Part shown: piece after piece, positions 51,176 to 63,796 of the stretch
Numbering within the stretch: position 1 is the stretch's first letter
Layout of the letters: the number at the start of each line of letters is the position of its first letter
NCBI RefSeq assembly: GCF_040529335.1
Contig: NZ_CP159534.1
Location: forward strand, 1,798,001 to 1,862,000
Length of the DNA stretch: 64,000 nt
Source: Streptomyces sp. HUAS MG91
GTDB taxonomy: Bacteria; Actinomycetota; Actinomycetes; Streptomycetales; Streptomycetaceae
Direction of reading: 5' to 3'
Program-made: the position numbers and the translations under genes
The notes under the pieces: generated by a model
The model's input: the letters and a program-made list of their open reading frames with translations, nothing else
What the model was told of the DNA's origin: nothing
Database searches by the model: none

Positions 51176-52891
51176 ATGGGAACGACCGGGGTGGCGGCCG
51201 GACCGCGCACGGCGGGACGGGCCCGCGAGCGGCAGCCGGGCCGCATCGTGGTGGACTGGCTGACCACGACCGACCACAAGAAGATCGGCCACCTCTACCT
51301 GATCACGGCCTTCGGCTTCTTCCTGGTCGGCGGCGTGATGGCGCTGCTGATGCGCGCCGAGCTGGCCCGCCCCGGACTGCAGATCCTCTCCGAGGAGGAG
51401 TACAACCAGCTCTTCACGATGCACGGCACGATCATGCTGCTGCTCTTCGCGACGCCGACGTTCGCCGGGTTCGCCAACGAGATCATGCCGCTCCAGATCG
51501 GCTCCCCCGACGTCGCGTTCCCGCGGCTGAACATGCTCTCGTACTGGCTGTTCCTCTTCGGCGGCCTGATCGTGCTGGGCTCGCTGATGGTGCCGGGCGG
51601 GGCCGCCGACTTCGGCTGGTTCGCGTACGCGCCGCTGAACAGCCTGACCCGGTCGCCCGGTGTCGGCGCCGACATGTGGATCATGGGGCTCGCGCTCGCC
51701 GGGTTCGGCACGATCCTGGGCTCGGTGAACTTCCTGACGACGATCATCGGGATGCGGGCGCCCGGCATGACGATGTTCCGGATGCCGATCTTCACGTGGA
51801 ACACGCTGTTCACGTCGATCCTGGTGCTGCTCGCCTTCCCGGTGCTGGCCGCCGCGCTGCTGGTCCTGGAGGCGGACCGGCGGTTCGGCTCGGTGGTCTT
51901 CGAGCCGGAGAACGGGGGCGCGCTGCTGTGGCAGCACCTGTTCTGGTTCTTCGGCCATCCCGAGGTCTACATCATCGCGCTGCCCTTCTTCGGCATCATC
52001 AGCGAGATCATCCCGGTCTTCAGCCGCAAGCCGATCTGGGGCTACACGATGCTGGTCGGCGCGACGATGGCGATCACCGGCCTGTCGGTGGTCGTGTGGG
52101 CGCACCACATGTTCGTGACGGGCGGGGTCCTGCTGCCCTTCTTCTCCTTCATGTCCTTCCTCATCGCGGTCCCGACGGGCGTGAAGTTCTTCAACTGGAC
52201 CGGCACCATGCTCAAGGGCTCGCTCTCCTTCGAGACACCGATGCTCTGGTCGGTCGGCTTCCTGGTGACGTTCCTGTTCGGCGGGCTGACCGGTGTCATC
52301 CTGGCCTCGCCGCCGATGGACTTCCACGTCTCGGACACGTACTTCGTCGTCGCGCACTTCCACTACGTCGTCTTCGGCACCGTCGCCTTCGCGACGTTCG
52401 GCGGCTTCTACTTCTGGTGGCCGAAGCTGACCGGGAAGCTGCTCGACGAACGGCTCGGGAAGATCCACTTCTGGACGCTGTTCATCGGCTTCCACACCAC
52501 GTTCCTGGTGCAGCACTGGCTGGGCGCGGAGGGCATGCCGCGCCGGTACGCGGACTACCTGGCGGCGGACGGCTTCACGGCGCTCAACACGATCTCCTCG
52601 CTCGGCGCGTTCCTGCTCGGCCTGTCCACGCTGCCGTTCCTCTACAACGTCTGGCGGACGGCCAAGTACGGCACCAAGGTCGAGGTCGACGATCCGTGGG
52701 GGTACGGCCGCTCGCTGGAGTGGGCGACGGCGTGCCCGCCGCCCCGGCACAACTTCGTCACGCTGCCCCGGATCCGCTCGGAGTCCCCGGCGTTCGATCT
52801 GCACCATCCGGAGTTCGCAGCGTTCCAGGAGCGTCCCCCGGAGCCGACGACCGCCGTAGCGCACGGTCCAGACGGTCCCGCACCGAGCTGA
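51176..52891 (+). CDS. ctaD: Cytochrome c oxidase subunit I, orphan copy
   Basis: 571 residues with 12 helices. Heme and copper ligands are present: FTMHGTIML (low-spin heme His), FFGHPEVYI (CuB His with cross-linked Tyr and the D-channel Glu), WAHHMF (CuB) and VAHFHYV (heme a3/a His). It lacks neighbouring ctaC, ctaE and ctaF, so it is a second copy or must share subunits from the main aa3 cluster. ATG 51176 has GAGGGGG upstream. The 3' end overlaps the WYL regulator gene by 134 bp. Confidence 0.93.
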   Translation: MGTTGVAAGPRTAGRARERQPGRIVVDWLTTTDHKKIGHLYLITAFGFFLVGGVMALLMRAELARPGLQILSEEEYNQLFTMHGTIMLLLFATPTFAGFANEIMPLQIGSPDVAFPRLNMLSYWLFLFGGLIVLGSLMVPGGAADFGWFAYAPLNSLTRSPGVGADMWIMGLALAGFGTILGSVNFLTTIIGMRAPGMTMFRMPIFTWNTLFTSILVLLAFPVLAAALLVLEADRRFGSVVFEPENGGALLWQHLFWFFGHPEVYIIALPFFGIISEIIPVFSRKPIWGYTMLVGATMAITGLSVVVWAHHMFVTGGVLLPFFSFMSFLIAVPTGVKFFNWTGTMLKGSLSFETPMLWSVGFLVTFLFGGLTGVILASPPMDFHVSDTYFVVAHFHYVVFGTVAFATFGGFYFWWPKLTGKLLDERLGKIHFWTLFIGFHTTFLVQHWLGAEGMPRRYADYLAADGFTALNTISSLGAFLLGLSTLPFLYNVWRTAKYGTKVEVDDPWGYGRSLEWATACPPPRHNFVTLPRIRSESPAFDLHHPEFAAFQERPPEPTTAVAHGPDGPAPS

Positions 52892-53810
52892 GGGTGTCGG
52901 TGAGCGCGGCCGGCTCGACGACCTCGAACTCGAAGCCGGTGGACGCGATGTGCCAGACCATCACATCGAGGCTGGCGGCGCCGGTGCGCAGCAGACACGT
53001 CCGCGCGCTCTCGGCCTCGAGCGTCCCGGCCGTCGGCGAGATCCGCTGCCGCGCCTCGTCCACCGGCACCAGGAGCCGCACCACGGCCTCGGTCGCGTAC
53101 GCGCGTGTGGAGACGCCCCGGGACACGTACGCGGCGAGGTCGTCGGCGGGCGGCGTACGGGGCGGGAAGCGCGGCCCGTGCGGGGGTGTCGGCGTGATCC
53201 GGTCGACGCGGAACGTCCGCCAGTCGTCCCGCTCGACGTCCCAGGCCACGAGGTACCAGCGCCGCTCGCTGCACACGAGGCGCAGGGGTTCCACGGTCCG
53301 CCGGCTCGGCTCGCCGTCGTGGCCCACGTACGCGAACCGCAGCCGCTCCGCGTCCCGGCACGCGGCGGCGACCTCGCTCAGCAGCCCGGGGTCGACGGCG
53401 TCGGCACCGGCGCCGCGCAGCATGGGCACGGTGTAGGCGTTCAGGGCGCCGACCCGGCGGCGCAGCCGGTGCGGCAGCACCTGCTCCAGCTTGGCGAGGG
53501 CCCGCACCGAGGTCTCGCCGATCCCGGCGATGCCCTGCCCCGCCGCCGTCCGCAGCCCCACCGCCACGGCGACGGCCTCGTCGTCGTCGAGCAGCAGCGG
53601 CGGCAGTTCGGCGCCCACGCCCAGTTGGTATCCGCCGCCGGTGCCCGGGCTCGCGTGCACCGGGTACCCGAGCTCGCGCAGCCGGTCGACGTCCCGCCGC
53701 ACGGTGCGCGCGCTGACGCCGAGCCGCTCGGACAGCTCGGGCCCGGACCACTCGCGGTGGGCCTGGAGCAGGGAGAGCAGCCGCAGCAGCCGGGCAGAGG
53801 TCTCAAGCAT
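52758..53810 (-). CDS. DeoR/WYL-type transcriptional regulator
   Basis: 350 residues. The N-terminal HTH ([39 protein letters not shown]) is followed by a WYL domain ([36 protein letters not shown]). WYL domains bind nucleic-acid-like or small ligands. The last 45 residues are encoded antisense to the end of ctaD and look unnatural, so the original stop was probably lost. A CACAAT hexamer 7 bp before ATG 53810 with no Shine-Dalgarno sequence suggests a leaderless transcript. Confidence 0.85.
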   Translation of the reverse strand: MLETSARLLRLLSLLQAHREWSGPELSERLGVSARTVRRDVDRLRELGYPVHASPGTGGGYQLGVGAELPPLLLDDDEAVAVAVGLRTAAGQGIAGIGETSVRALAKLEQVLPHRLRRRVGALNAYTVPMLRGAGADAVDPGLLSEVAAACRDAERLRFAYVGHDGEPSRRTVEPLRLVCSERRWYLVAWDVERDDWRTFRVDRITPTPPHGPRFPPRTPPADDLAAYVSRGVSTRAYATEAVVRLLVPVDEARQRISPTAGTLEAESARTCLLRTGAASLDVMVWHIASTGFEFEVVEPAALTDTLSSVRDRLDRALRRSSAPGDAPGTLRTPDGADRTPGTPSGSGAA

Positions 53811-53849
53811 GCGCCCGATTGTGCCCGGCGCGGGAGCACGGGGAGGCCC

Positions 53850-54686
53850 TCAGGGCGTGACGGCGCGCACCACCACGGCGAGATCGTTGTCCCCGGTGTA
53901 GTAGGGCTCGGCGGTCAGGTCCCGGCCTGCGGCGGCGACCGGGGTCACCGGGTAGGCGAAGATCTGCTTCTTGTCGGCGATGTCGTCGAGCAGCCGGGCC
54001 ACCCGCACCTCGGGGCCGTCCTCGCCGCCGGGCCGCACCCACAGGTCCCAGCGGCCCTCGGACAGCTCCTCGTAGGCGATCCGCAGGGTGAACTCGGGCC
54101 CGTCCACGTCGACTTCGCCCCGGAGCACCGGTCCCTCGCCGCCGCGCGCCCGCACCTCGGCGCACGCCTTGGCCGTGACGGGCGTGCCGTAGACACGGCC
54201 GCGCACGCTCAACTCGGTTCCGGTGATCAGGAGTTCCCCGGCCTCCGCGTGCGGTGCGCGCCGCCAGCTGCGCACCGACAGGTTGCCGTTCTTCGTGGCG
54301 TACGGGATGCGGACCGCGACGTGGCCGCGCGATCCGCTGGGCGCCCGGTCCACCAGGGACCGCAGGTCGTTCACGCCCGGCATCAGCCGGACCGGCTCGT
54401 CCCCGGCGACCTCGGCGAACGCGTCCCAGCGCCCCTCGGCCAGCTCGACCCCTATGGGCAGCGAGGCCCGCAGCCGTCCGTCGCCGACCGGGGCGAGCGG
54501 CAGCCGGACCTCCTGGCCGCCGGCGCGCTCGACCAGCACGAGATACGCGGAGCCGGCCGCTCCGTGGTCGGTGACGTCGAAGGTGAGACCTCCGGCGGAG
54601 TCGGCGATGCAGTCGGCGCGGGGTGCCATGAGGACGGTCCTGTCGTCAGACTCGAACGTCGGTGCGGGCGTGGCCAGCGGCGTCAT
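53850..54686 (-). CDS. Duplicated-domain protein co-translated with a glycosyltransferase
   Basis: 278 residues, not assigned to a family I know. Two halves of about 110 residues repeat one another: GVELAEGRWDAFAEVAGDEPVRL then DLRSLVD matches YEELSEGRWDLWVRPGGEDGPEVRV then LLDDIAD. Alternating hydrophobic strands suggest two beta-sandwich (Ig-like) modules. No signal peptide or helix. The ATG overlaps the GT4 stop (ATGA), so the two are made together; a substrate-binding or anchoring role in cell-surface glycan assembly is inference. Confidence 0.7.
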   Translation of the reverse strand: MTPLATPAPTFESDDRTVLMAPRADCIADSAGGLTFDVTDHGAAGSAYLVLVERAGGQEVRLPLAPVGDGRLRASLPIGVELAEGRWDAFAEVAGDEPVRLMPGVNDLRSLVDRAPSGSRGHVAVRIPYATKNGNLSVRSWRRAPHAEAGELLITGTELSVRGRVYGTPVTAKACAEVRARGGEGPVLRGEVDVDGPEFTLRIAYEELSEGRWDLWVRPGGEDGPEVRVARLLDDIADKKQIFAYPVTPVAAAGRDLTAEPYYTGDNDLAVVVRAVTP

Positions 54687-55942
54687 GCGGTGCGCCCCTT
54701 CCCCGGGGACCGGAACAGGGCGCGGCTCGCGTCCCGGACGACGTAGGCGCCGCCGAGCAGAGAACCGCGGGCCCGGTGCAGCAGGTTCACGGAGCCGCCT
54801 CGTCCGGTCAGCGAACCGAAGAGCGCCTCGTAGCGCTCGGCGATCCGGGCCGGGTCGAACCGCTCGGAGCTGGTGAGGGCACGCGCCGCCATCTCCTGGC
54901 GCCGCTTGTCGTCGTTGATGAGTTCCAGCAGGCCGCCCGCGATCGCGTCGACATTGCCGACCTCGACGAGGCGGCCGTCGATCCCGTCGTGGATGATCTC
55001 GCCGGGCCCGTGCGGGCAGTCGGTGGCGACGACCGGGAGCCCGCAGCGCATGGCTTCGACGATGGTCATGCCGAACGACTCGAAGGTCGAGGTCACGGCC
55101 GCGACGGAACCTTTCGCCCATTCCGGCTCGATCGGGTTGGCGGGACCCATGAGGAAGACGTGGTTGTAGAGCCCGAGCTGGTCGATGAGGGTGCGCAGTT
55201 TGTCCTTCTGGCGGCCCGAGCCGTAGATCCGCAGCCGCCAGTCGGGGCGCTCGGCGCGCACCTTGTCGAAGGCCTTGATCAGCAGGTCGTACCGCTTGAC
55301 GGGGGCGAGCCGCCCGGCGGCCACGACCCACTTGGCGTCGCCGTCGGCGGGGCTGATCCCCGGGGCGGGCACCGGGTTGGACATGGCCTCGATCCGGACG
55401 CCGGGCAGCCGCATGCGCTCGCGGTAGGCGCGGGCGTCCGCCTCGGTGGTGGTGGTGAGGGCGTCCAGGCGCGGGTAGACCTTGCGCAGCTGGCGCAGCA
55501 GGCCCGGCGTGTGGGTGTCGAGCGTCAGGTGCTCCTGGCCGACGCGCAGCGGGCCGCGCCGGGTCTCCGTGGCGAGGTGCACATTGAGCCCCGGCCGGGT
55601 GCCGACGACGACGTCCGCCTCGACGCTCGCGAGGTGCTCGGCGATGCGCCGGTCGGTGAGCGCGCTGTACTGCTCGTAGCGGCCCTCGTGGAGCGGGAAG
55701 ACCGCCGCGGGCTCCTTGGACGCCGGATCGCCGCCCTCGTAGCCCGGGGAGTCCTTGCGCAGGTCCACCAGGTGACGCAGCCGGACGCGCTGGTCAGGCG
55801 CGAACACCGGCTCGTCGCGGTGCCGGAAGACCGAGACGACCTCCACGTCGTGCTGCTCCGCCAAGGTGTTGGCGAGGTTGTACGTGGTGCGGATCGTCCC
55901 TCCGATCCCGTACGCGTTGTGAATCAGGAAAGAAATCTGCAT
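54683..55942 (-). CDS. GT4-family glycosyltransferase
   Basis: 419 residues of GT-B fold. The N-domain starts ISFLIHNAYGIGGTIRTTYNLA; the C-domain has WVVAAGRLAPVKRYDLLIKAF, and the donor site TFESFGMTIVEAMRCGLPVVATDCPHGPGEII (the EX7E-type motif here is E-S-F ... E-A). It transfers a sugar from a nucleotide donor, probably to teichoic acid or another wall glycan, given its partner. ATG 55942 begins the first strand, with GGGGA upstream. Confidence 0.9.
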   Translation of the reverse strand: MQISFLIHNAYGIGGTIRTTYNLANTLAEQHDVEVVSVFRHRDEPVFAPDQRVRLRHLVDLRKDSPGYEGGDPASKEPAAVFPLHEGRYEQYSALTDRRIAEHLASVEADVVVGTRPGLNVHLATETRRGPLRVGQEHLTLDTHTPGLLRQLRKVYPRLDALTTTTEADARAYRERMRLPGVRIEAMSNPVPAPGISPADGDAKWVVAAGRLAPVKRYDLLIKAFDKVRAERPDWRLRIYGSGRQKDKLRTLIDQLGLYNHVFLMGPANPIEPEWAKGSVAAVTSTFESFGMTIVEAMRCGLPVVATDCPHGPGEIIHDGIDGRLVEVGNVDAIAGGLLELINDDKRRQEMAARALTSSERFDPARIAERYEALFGSLTGRGGSVNLLHRARGSLLGGAYVVRDASRALFRSPGKGRTA

Positions 55943-56237
55943 GCGTCCCCGTATCCCACCATTCCGCGCGGACAGTTCGGACCGTCGGTTCTGTCGGTTC
56001 AATCCGTGTCCTCCGCCTACCAGATGGTTAGACAGAGATGCCCGGCCGAGGGTTGTTCATCATCATCATCTTGTTCCAGAACAGTTGCCTTATTGGTAGG
56101 CAATATGAGGAACCATTTGGCCACTTTGTCCATCAGGGTCACGTCATGGCTGGTAGGGCGGCTGCGGAACGTCAAAGCACGTGCCGTTCATGTCACCGCC
56201 CTGGGTGACCGGTCCGCGACCCTCGACGGCCGGCGCC
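55943..56237. other. 295-bp A/T-richer intergenic region
   Basis: Upstream of the glycosyltransferase and downstream of the lipoprotein gene. It contains four CAT triplets in a row (about 56058-56069) and an inverted TTGCC/GGCAA pair (56085-56103). It probably holds the glycosyltransferase promoter. No gene recognised. Confidence 0.5.
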
Positions 56238-56756
56238 TCAGCAGCCCGGGCCCGGGGAGTGGTTGCCGCTGAGCCGCACCAGCGCGCAGAACGTCCTGAC
56301 GGACACCTTCCACACGCCGTCCTCCTCTACGGAGGCGCCCTTGGCGTCGGGGAGCATGGTGGCGCCCTTGAGGGCGAGCGAGTACGTCACGTCGGCGGTG
56401 GTCGCCGAGGTGAAGGCGACCTTCGAGACCTCCGCCCGCACCTGCCCGCCGCGCCGGTCCCCGTTGAAGCGCTCCAGGACCTTCTGCATCACCGACCCGT
56501 TCTCCAGGAGCGCCGCCTTCTGGTCGAGCGGCACGTTCGGGTCGAAGAACTTCTTCCAGTTGGCCTTGATCTGCCGCTCGGCGGCGGCCGGGTCGGCCGG
56601 CGCGGTCGCCGTCGCCGATGCCGATGCCGAAGGGCGGTGCGTCGTCGGGGTCGACGAGCTGCCGTCCGAGCCGCCCGATCCGCCGCACGCCGTCAGCCCG
56701 GGCCCGAGGGCGAGCACCGCGGCGAGGGCCGCGCCCCGCCCGTACCGGACCGTCAC
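56238..56756 (-). CDS. Putative lipoprotein, NTF2/Mtb12-like
   Basis: 172 residues. The signal ends in lipobox GPGLTAC-GGS, followed by a Ser/Thr/Ala linker. The rest resembles the low-molecular-weight antigen Mtb12 fold: IKANWKKFFDPNVPLDQKAALLENG, then a strand-rich tail with two Cys. Function unknown. GTG 56756 follows AAAAGGATC; an ATG further upstream would precede the signal by 10 residues. Confidence 0.75.
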   Translation of the reverse strand: MTVRYGRGAALAAVLALGPGLTACGGSGGSDGSSSTPTTHRPSASASATATAPADPAAAERQIKANWKKFFDPNVPLDQKAALLENGSVMQKVLERFNGDRRGGQVRAEVSKVAFTSATTADVTYSLALKGATMLPDAKGASVEEDGVWKVSVRTFCALVRLSGNHSPGPGC

Positions 56757-56969
56757 GATCCTTTTCCCGAACATCAACTGGATCACCACCGGATGTCGGT
56801 CCGGGCCTCAACCGCGCCCGGAGCTTTCAGGGTTGGCCTCCAGAAGGCATAGTGCTAGCGATCGGTCGACAAAGCCATACAGAGCCGGACACCTCCGGAT
56901 ACGACCGAAAACCGGTCGTCCGGAACGGCTTCGGCGGACACCCGACACGACGACGGTGGGGAGCCACCC

Positions 56970-58375
<1,406 letters not shown>

Positions 58376-58481
58376 CTAAGCAGCGGTTCCGTGGCGGCCC
58401 GCCGTGCCGCGCCGCGCGGACCGCGGCCCCACCCGGTCGGCGGACCGAGCGGGCGGGGCCACGGCGCACCACCCTCCGCGG

Positions 58482-59491
<1,010 letters not shown>

Positions 59492-60265
59492 GTGCCGCGC
59501 TTGCTCGACGTCAGTGACGACGTACGCGCCGAGATCGGCGACGAAGAAGCCGACCGGCTGCTCGCCGGGGACAACGCCCCGGGCAGCTACGACTGCACGT
59601 CCTGCCGCACCGCGGGGGACTCGGAACAGGAGCGCACCAGCACCGTCCTGTTCGTCGGTGACGAGACCGCCGTGCTCGCCTTCGCCCACGCCGTCTGTCT
59701 GCCCTCGCAGGTCGTCCGGGTCGCCGAGGACCAGCTGCAGGGCGCCGTCCGTTCCGTCGCCGCCCCCGACGAGATCCCCGGCGCCGCGCCGTCCCAGGCC
59801 GTGCTCGGTGTGACCAGCGGCCTCGTCCTGATCGCGGGCGACCTGCACCCCGCGCTCGTCGTGGAGCCCACCGGGCCCATCGCCCGGCCCGGCGCCGACT
59901 CCGGCGACGACTTCCTGCCGCTCCTGATCGAGCAGGGCTACATGCCGGTGACCAGCCTGGAGGAGGCGCCGCGCGGCCTCGACGGCTGGTCGGTGCTGCT
60001 CGCCATGGGCCAGCTGCACGCCGTCCTCCAGCCCGGCACCGGCGGCGCGCCCTCGCAGGTCGCCTGGTGGCAGGCGCACCAGCCGCTGCTCGTCACCGAG
60101 GGCTGGCGGGCCGCCGCCAACAAGACGCAGAAGGTGCTCGTCTTCGCCACCCCCGCGGGCTCGATCGGCCGCCAGCCGCGCGAGGACCTGCTGCGCGACG
60201 CCCTCGACAAGGCCGCGGCGAACGGGCGGCTGGTCGCCGCCGCGCTGCCGCTCGCGGGCACCTGA
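59492..60265 (+). CDS. Conserved hypothetical protein
   Basis: 257 residues, cytoplasmic, no membrane segment. It begins LLDVSDDVRAEIGDEEADRLLAG, has a single CTSC near residue 35, and alternates strands and helices (TSTVLFVGDETAVLAFAH ... GLVLIAGDLHPALVVEPTGP). I do not recognise a domain; from memory it is conserved in streptomycetes. GTG 59492 with GAGGAG upstream. Function unknown. Confidence 0.75.
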   Translation: MPRLLDVSDDVRAEIGDEEADRLLAGDNAPGSYDCTSCRTAGDSEQERTSTVLFVGDETAVLAFAHAVCLPSQVVRVAEDQLQGAVRSVAAPDEIPGAAPSQAVLGVTSGLVLIAGDLHPALVVEPTGPIARPGADSGDDFLPLLIEQGYMPVTSLEEAPRGLDGWSVLLAMGQLHAVLQPGTGGAPSQVAWWQAHQPLLVTEGWRAAANKTQKVLVFATPAGSIGRQPREDLLRDALDKAAANGRLVAAALPLAGT

Positions 60266-60390
60266 GCCCGCCCGCACCCCGTAGAGCCGACGACCCGGAC
60301 CCCCACGCATGCGCCGGTCACCCTCCTGACGCCCCGCAAAAGCCGAGGCCAAGGGCGCATCCGTAGCGGATCCGGGTCGTTGGCACTCAC

Positions 60391-60792
60391 GTGCACCCAT
60401 ACGACCCCACCATGTCCGGACGGCGTCAGCCGTACCCGAGCCAGATCCCGTCGATGCGCCCCGCGGAGGACCACCAGGGCAGCCACGCGAGCGGCCACGC
60501 AGGCGGCCACGCGACCGGCTATCCGGGCGGCTACTCGGCCACGCCCATCTACGACGCCCTCTACGCGGAGTACCGCAGGTCGTTCCGGGCGCTGCCCGGC
60601 GACCGCACGGGCGAGGAGGATCTCGGGTTCACCGGCTTCGGCTCCGGTCCCTACGGCGCACGCCACCACACCCCGCACTACCCGGCGGCGCACCAGCACC
60701 AGTCCTGGCAGCCACAGACGAACGGGCGGCAGCACGGCCAGGGACATCACTTCCCGGCCGCGCTGCCGCCCGCTCCGCGCCGCGAGCACTGA
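60391..60792 (+). CDS. Small disordered Gly/His/Pro-rich hypothetical protein
   Basis: 133 residues with low complexity: HASGHAGGHATGYPGGYS near residue 32-48, then a more ordered block TPIYDALYAEYRRSFRALPGDRTGEEDLGF, then a His/Gln-rich tail. The ordered block is the likely functional part. No ribosome site precedes GTG 60391 or ATG 60412; a leaderless start at GTG is possible. Converges on der with 33 bp between. Confidence 0.6.
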   Translation: MHPYDPTMSGRRQPYPSQIPSMRPAEDHQGSHASGHAGGHATGYPGGYSATPIYDALYAEYRRSFRALPGDRTGEEDLGFTGFGSGPYGARHHTPHYPAAHQHQSWQPQTNGRQHGQGHHFPAALPPAPRREH

Positions 60793-60825
60793 GGGCCCCC
60801 GGCGCGACCGCTTCCGCGGCCCCCG

Positions 60826-62301
60826 CTACTTCTTCTTGCCGCGCTTCTCCCGCACCCGGACGGAGATGTGGATCGGCGTCCCGTCGAAGCCGAACTCCTC
60901 GCGCAGCCGGCGCTCCACGAAGCGGCGGTAGCCCGCCTCGATGAACCCGGAGGCGAACAGCACGAACCGCGGCGGCTTCGTACCGGCCTGCGTCCCGAAC
61001 AGGATGCGGGGCTGCTTGCCGCCGCGGACCGGGTGCGGGTGGGCGGCGACCAGCTCGCCGAGGAAGGCGTTCAGCCGCCCGGTGGGGACGCGGGTCTCCC
61101 AGCCGGCCAGCGCCGTCTCGATCGCCGGGACCAGCTTCTCCATGTGGCGGCCGGTGCGCGCCGACACGTTCACCCGGGGCGCCCACGCGATCTGACCGAG
61201 CTCGGTCTCGATCTCGCGCTCCAGGTAGTAGCGGCGCTCCTCGTCGAGGGTGTCCCACTTGTTGAAGGCTACGACGATCGCGCGGCCCGCCTCGACCGCC
61301 ATCGTCACGATCCGCTGGTCCTGGATGGAGATGGACTCGGAGGAGTCGATCAGGATGACCGCGACCTCCGCCTTCTCCACGGCGGCCGCGGTGCGCAGCG
61401 AGGCGTAGTAGTCGGCACCCTGCTGGAGGTGGACGCGCTTGCGGATGCCCGCCGTGTCGACGAACTTCCAGGTGACGCCGCCCAGCTCGATCAGCTCGTC
61501 GACCGGGTCGCGGGTGGTGCCCGCCAGCTCGTTGACGACGACGCGGTCCTCGTTCGCCACCTTGTTCAACAGCGACGACTTGCCGACGTTCGGTCGGCCG
61601 ATCAGCGCGATGCGGCGCGGGCCGCCGGCGCCGACGCCGCCGAACGTCTGCTGCGGCGCCTCGGGCAGCGCCTCCAGGACGGCGTCCAGCATGTCGCCGG
61701 TGCCGCGGCCGTGCAGCGAGGAGACCGGGTGCGGCTCGCCGATGCCGAGCGACCACAGGGCGGTGGCGTCGGCCTCGCCGGACGGGCCGTCGACCTTGTT
61801 GGCGCAGAGCACCACCGGCTTCTTGGCCTTGCGCAGCAGCCGGACGACGGCCTCGTCGGTGTCGGTGACGCCGACCGTGGAGTCGACCACGAAGACGACG
61901 GCGTCGGCGGTCTCGATCGCGTACTCGGCCTGCGCGGCCACCGACGCGTCGATGCCGAGCACGTCCTGCTCCCAGCCGCCGGTGTCGACGACCTTGAAGC
62001 GGCGGCCCGCCCACTCGGCCTCGTAGGTGACGCGGTCGCGGGTGACGCCCGGCTTGTCCTCGACGACCGCCTCGCGGCGGCCGATGATGCGGTTCACCAG
62101 GGTCGACTTGCCGACGTTCGGGCGGCCGACGACGGCGAGCACGGGCAGCGGGCCGTGGCCCGCCTCCTCGATGGCGCCCTCGACGTCCTCGATGTCGAAG
62201 CCCTCTTCGGCGGCGAGCTCCATGAACTGCGCGTACTCCGCGTCGCCGAGCGCCCCGTGCTCGTACTCCGGGGAGTCCTCGGGCTGGATCTGGTCGTTCA
62301 T
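60826..62301 (-). CDS. der: Ribosome assembly GTPase Der (EngA)
   Basis: 491 residues. Two G domains in tandem: [19 protein letters not shown] in the first; [20 protein letters not shown] in the second. A C-terminal KH-like domain ends [10 protein letters not shown]. Der is needed for 50S subunit maturation. A 50-residue acidic N-terminal extension is typical of actinobacteria. Part of the leftward run with plsC and cmk, 80 bp after plsC. Confidence 0.97.
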   Translation of the reverse strand: MNDQIQPEDSPEYEHGALGDAEYAQFMELAAEEGFDIEDVEGAIEEAGHGPLPVLAVVGRPNVGKSTLVNRIIGRREAVVEDKPGVTRDRVTYEAEWAGRRFKVVDTGGWEQDVLGIDASVAAQAEYAIETADAVVFVVDSTVGVTDTDEAVVRLLRKAKKPVVLCANKVDGPSGEADATALWSLGIGEPHPVSSLHGRGTGDMLDAVLEALPEAPQQTFGGVGAGGPRRIALIGRPNVGKSSLLNKVANEDRVVVNELAGTTRDPVDELIELGGVTWKFVDTAGIRKRVHLQQGADYYASLRTAAAVEKAEVAVILIDSSESISIQDQRIVTMAVEAGRAIVVAFNKWDTLDEERRYYLEREIETELGQIAWAPRVNVSARTGRHMEKLVPAIETALAGWETRVPTGRLNAFLGELVAAHPHPVRGGKQPRILFGTQAGTKPPRFVLFASGFIEAGYRRFVERRLREEFGFDGTPIHISVRVREKRGKKK

Positions 62302-62381
62302 GAAGTCCGTACCTCGTCGTTCATTCGTGGTGATCGGTGCGCCGTCTCGGTCGGAGGCCGGTGCACTACTGAAAGTCTCGC

Positions 62382-63029
62382 TCAGCGCCCGGTCAGGCGC
62401 CTGGCGTCCGCCAGGTGGCCGGTGAGCCGCTCCTGGATGCGCACGGTCGCCTCGTCGAGCGCCTTGCGCGTACGCCGTCCGCTGCCGTCGCCCGCCTCGA
62501 AGGGGTCGCCGAAGACGACGTCGACCCGGCTGCGCAGCGGGGGCAGCCCCTTTATCAACCGTCCGCGCTTCTCCGTGCTTCCCAGGACGGCCACCGGGAC
62601 GATCGGTGCCCCGCCGCGCACGGCGAAGTACGCGAGGCCGGCGCGCAGCGACGCGAAGTCGCCGTCGCCTCGGGTGCCCTCGGGGAAGATGCCGAGCACT
62701 CCCCCGTTCTTCAGCACGTCGAGGGCGCGCGTGATGGCGGTCCGGTCGGCGCTGGTGCGGTCGACCTTCAGCTGCCCGATGCCTTCGAGGAACGTGCCGA
62801 GCGGCCCGATGAACGCCTCCTGCTTGATAAGGAAGTGCGTCGGGCGCGGGGCGACACCCATGACCATGGGGCCGTCCACGTTGTGGGAGTGGTTCACCGC
62901 GAGGATGACCGGGCCGGTGGCCGGAACTCGCCACGCCCCGAGGACGCGCGGCTTCCACAGCCCGTACATCAGGCCGACGCCGATCCGCCGCCCGACCTCG
63001 GCACCTCGCACGGAGGGCGCATCGGTCAC
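62382..63029 (-). CDS. PlsC-family lysophospholipid acyltransferase
   Basis: 215 residues. The HX4D motif is NHSHNVDGP and the lysophosphatidate-binding motif is IFPEGTRG. It acylates 1-acylglycerol-3-phosphate to phosphatidate at the membrane. GTG 63029 overlaps the cmk stop (GTGA), so it is translationally coupled to cytidylate kinase, as in many actinobacteria. Confidence 0.92.
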   Translation of the reverse strand: MTDAPSVRGAEVGRRIGVGLMYGLWKPRVLGAWRVPATGPVILAVNHSHNVDGPMVMGVAPRPTHFLIKQEAFIGPLGTFLEGIGQLKVDRTSADRTAITRALDVLKNGGVLGIFPEGTRGDGDFASLRAGLAYFAVRGGAPIVPVAVLGSTEKRGRLIKGLPPLRSRVDVVFGDPFEAGDGSGRRTRKALDEATVRIQERLTGHLADARRLTGR

Positions 63030-63706
63030 TTGGCGGCCCGCTTCTCCTCGACCAGCGTCACGACGCACTCGATGACCTGCTGCAGCGTGAGCTCGGTGGT
63101 GTCCACCTCGACTGCGTCGCCGGCCTTGGCCAGCGGCGACGTCTTGCGGCTGGAGTCGGCCTTGTCGCGGGCGACCAGGGCCTCCTGGGTCGCCTTGACG
63201 TCCGAGCCCTTCACCTCGCCGGAGCGGCGGGCGGCGCGGGCCTCGGGCGAGGCGGTGAGGAAGATCTTGAGGTCGGCGTCGGGCAGCACGGTCGTACCGA
63301 TGTCGCGGCCCTCGACGACGATGCCGACCTCGGCGCCCTTGGCGATGGAGCGCTGGAGGTCGGTGATGCGGGCGCGCACCTCGGGCACCGCGCTGACGGC
63401 GGAGACCTTCGAGGTGACCTCGGTGGTGCGGATCGGGCCGGCGACGTCCGTGCCGTCCACCGTGATGGTGGGCGCGGCCGGGTCGGTGCCGGAGACGATG
63501 TCGGCCTTGCCGGCGACGGCGGCGATCGCGGTCGGGTCGGTCAGGTCGATGCCGTTGTTCACCATCCACCAGGTGATGGCGCGGTACTGGGCGCCGGTGT
63601 CCAGGTAGCTCAGACCGAGCTGCGCGGCGACGGCCTTCGAGGTGCTGGACTTGCCCGTGCCGGAGGGTCCGTCGATCGCGACGATGACAGCTGCCGGGGT
63701 TTCCAT
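63026..63706 (-). CDS. cmk: Cytidylate kinase
   Basis: 226 residues. P-loop [24 protein letters not shown] and [29 protein letters not shown] are the CMP-binding and lid segments. It phosphorylates CMP and dCMP. Located in the usual tyrA-cmk-plsC-der order; 90 bp separate it from tyrA. Confidence 0.97.
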   Translation of the reverse strand: METPAAVIVAIDGPSGTGKSSTSKAVAAQLGLSYLDTGAQYRAITWWMVNNGIDLTDPTAIAAVAGKADIVSGTDPAAPTITVDGTDVAGPIRTTEVTSKVSAVSAVPEVRARITDLQRSIAKGAEVGIVVEGRDIGTTVLPDADLKIFLTASPEARAARRSGEVKGSDVKATQEALVARDKADSSRKTSPLAKAGDAVEVDTTELTLQQVIECVVTLVEEKRAAK

Positions 63707-63796
63707 GGGTGACGGACACCTTTCTCAGTGCACGGGGGCATGCGTACGGGGCGCGGACACGCCCCGCACAAGGTTACTGGCTCTGGCAGGCGCCTT

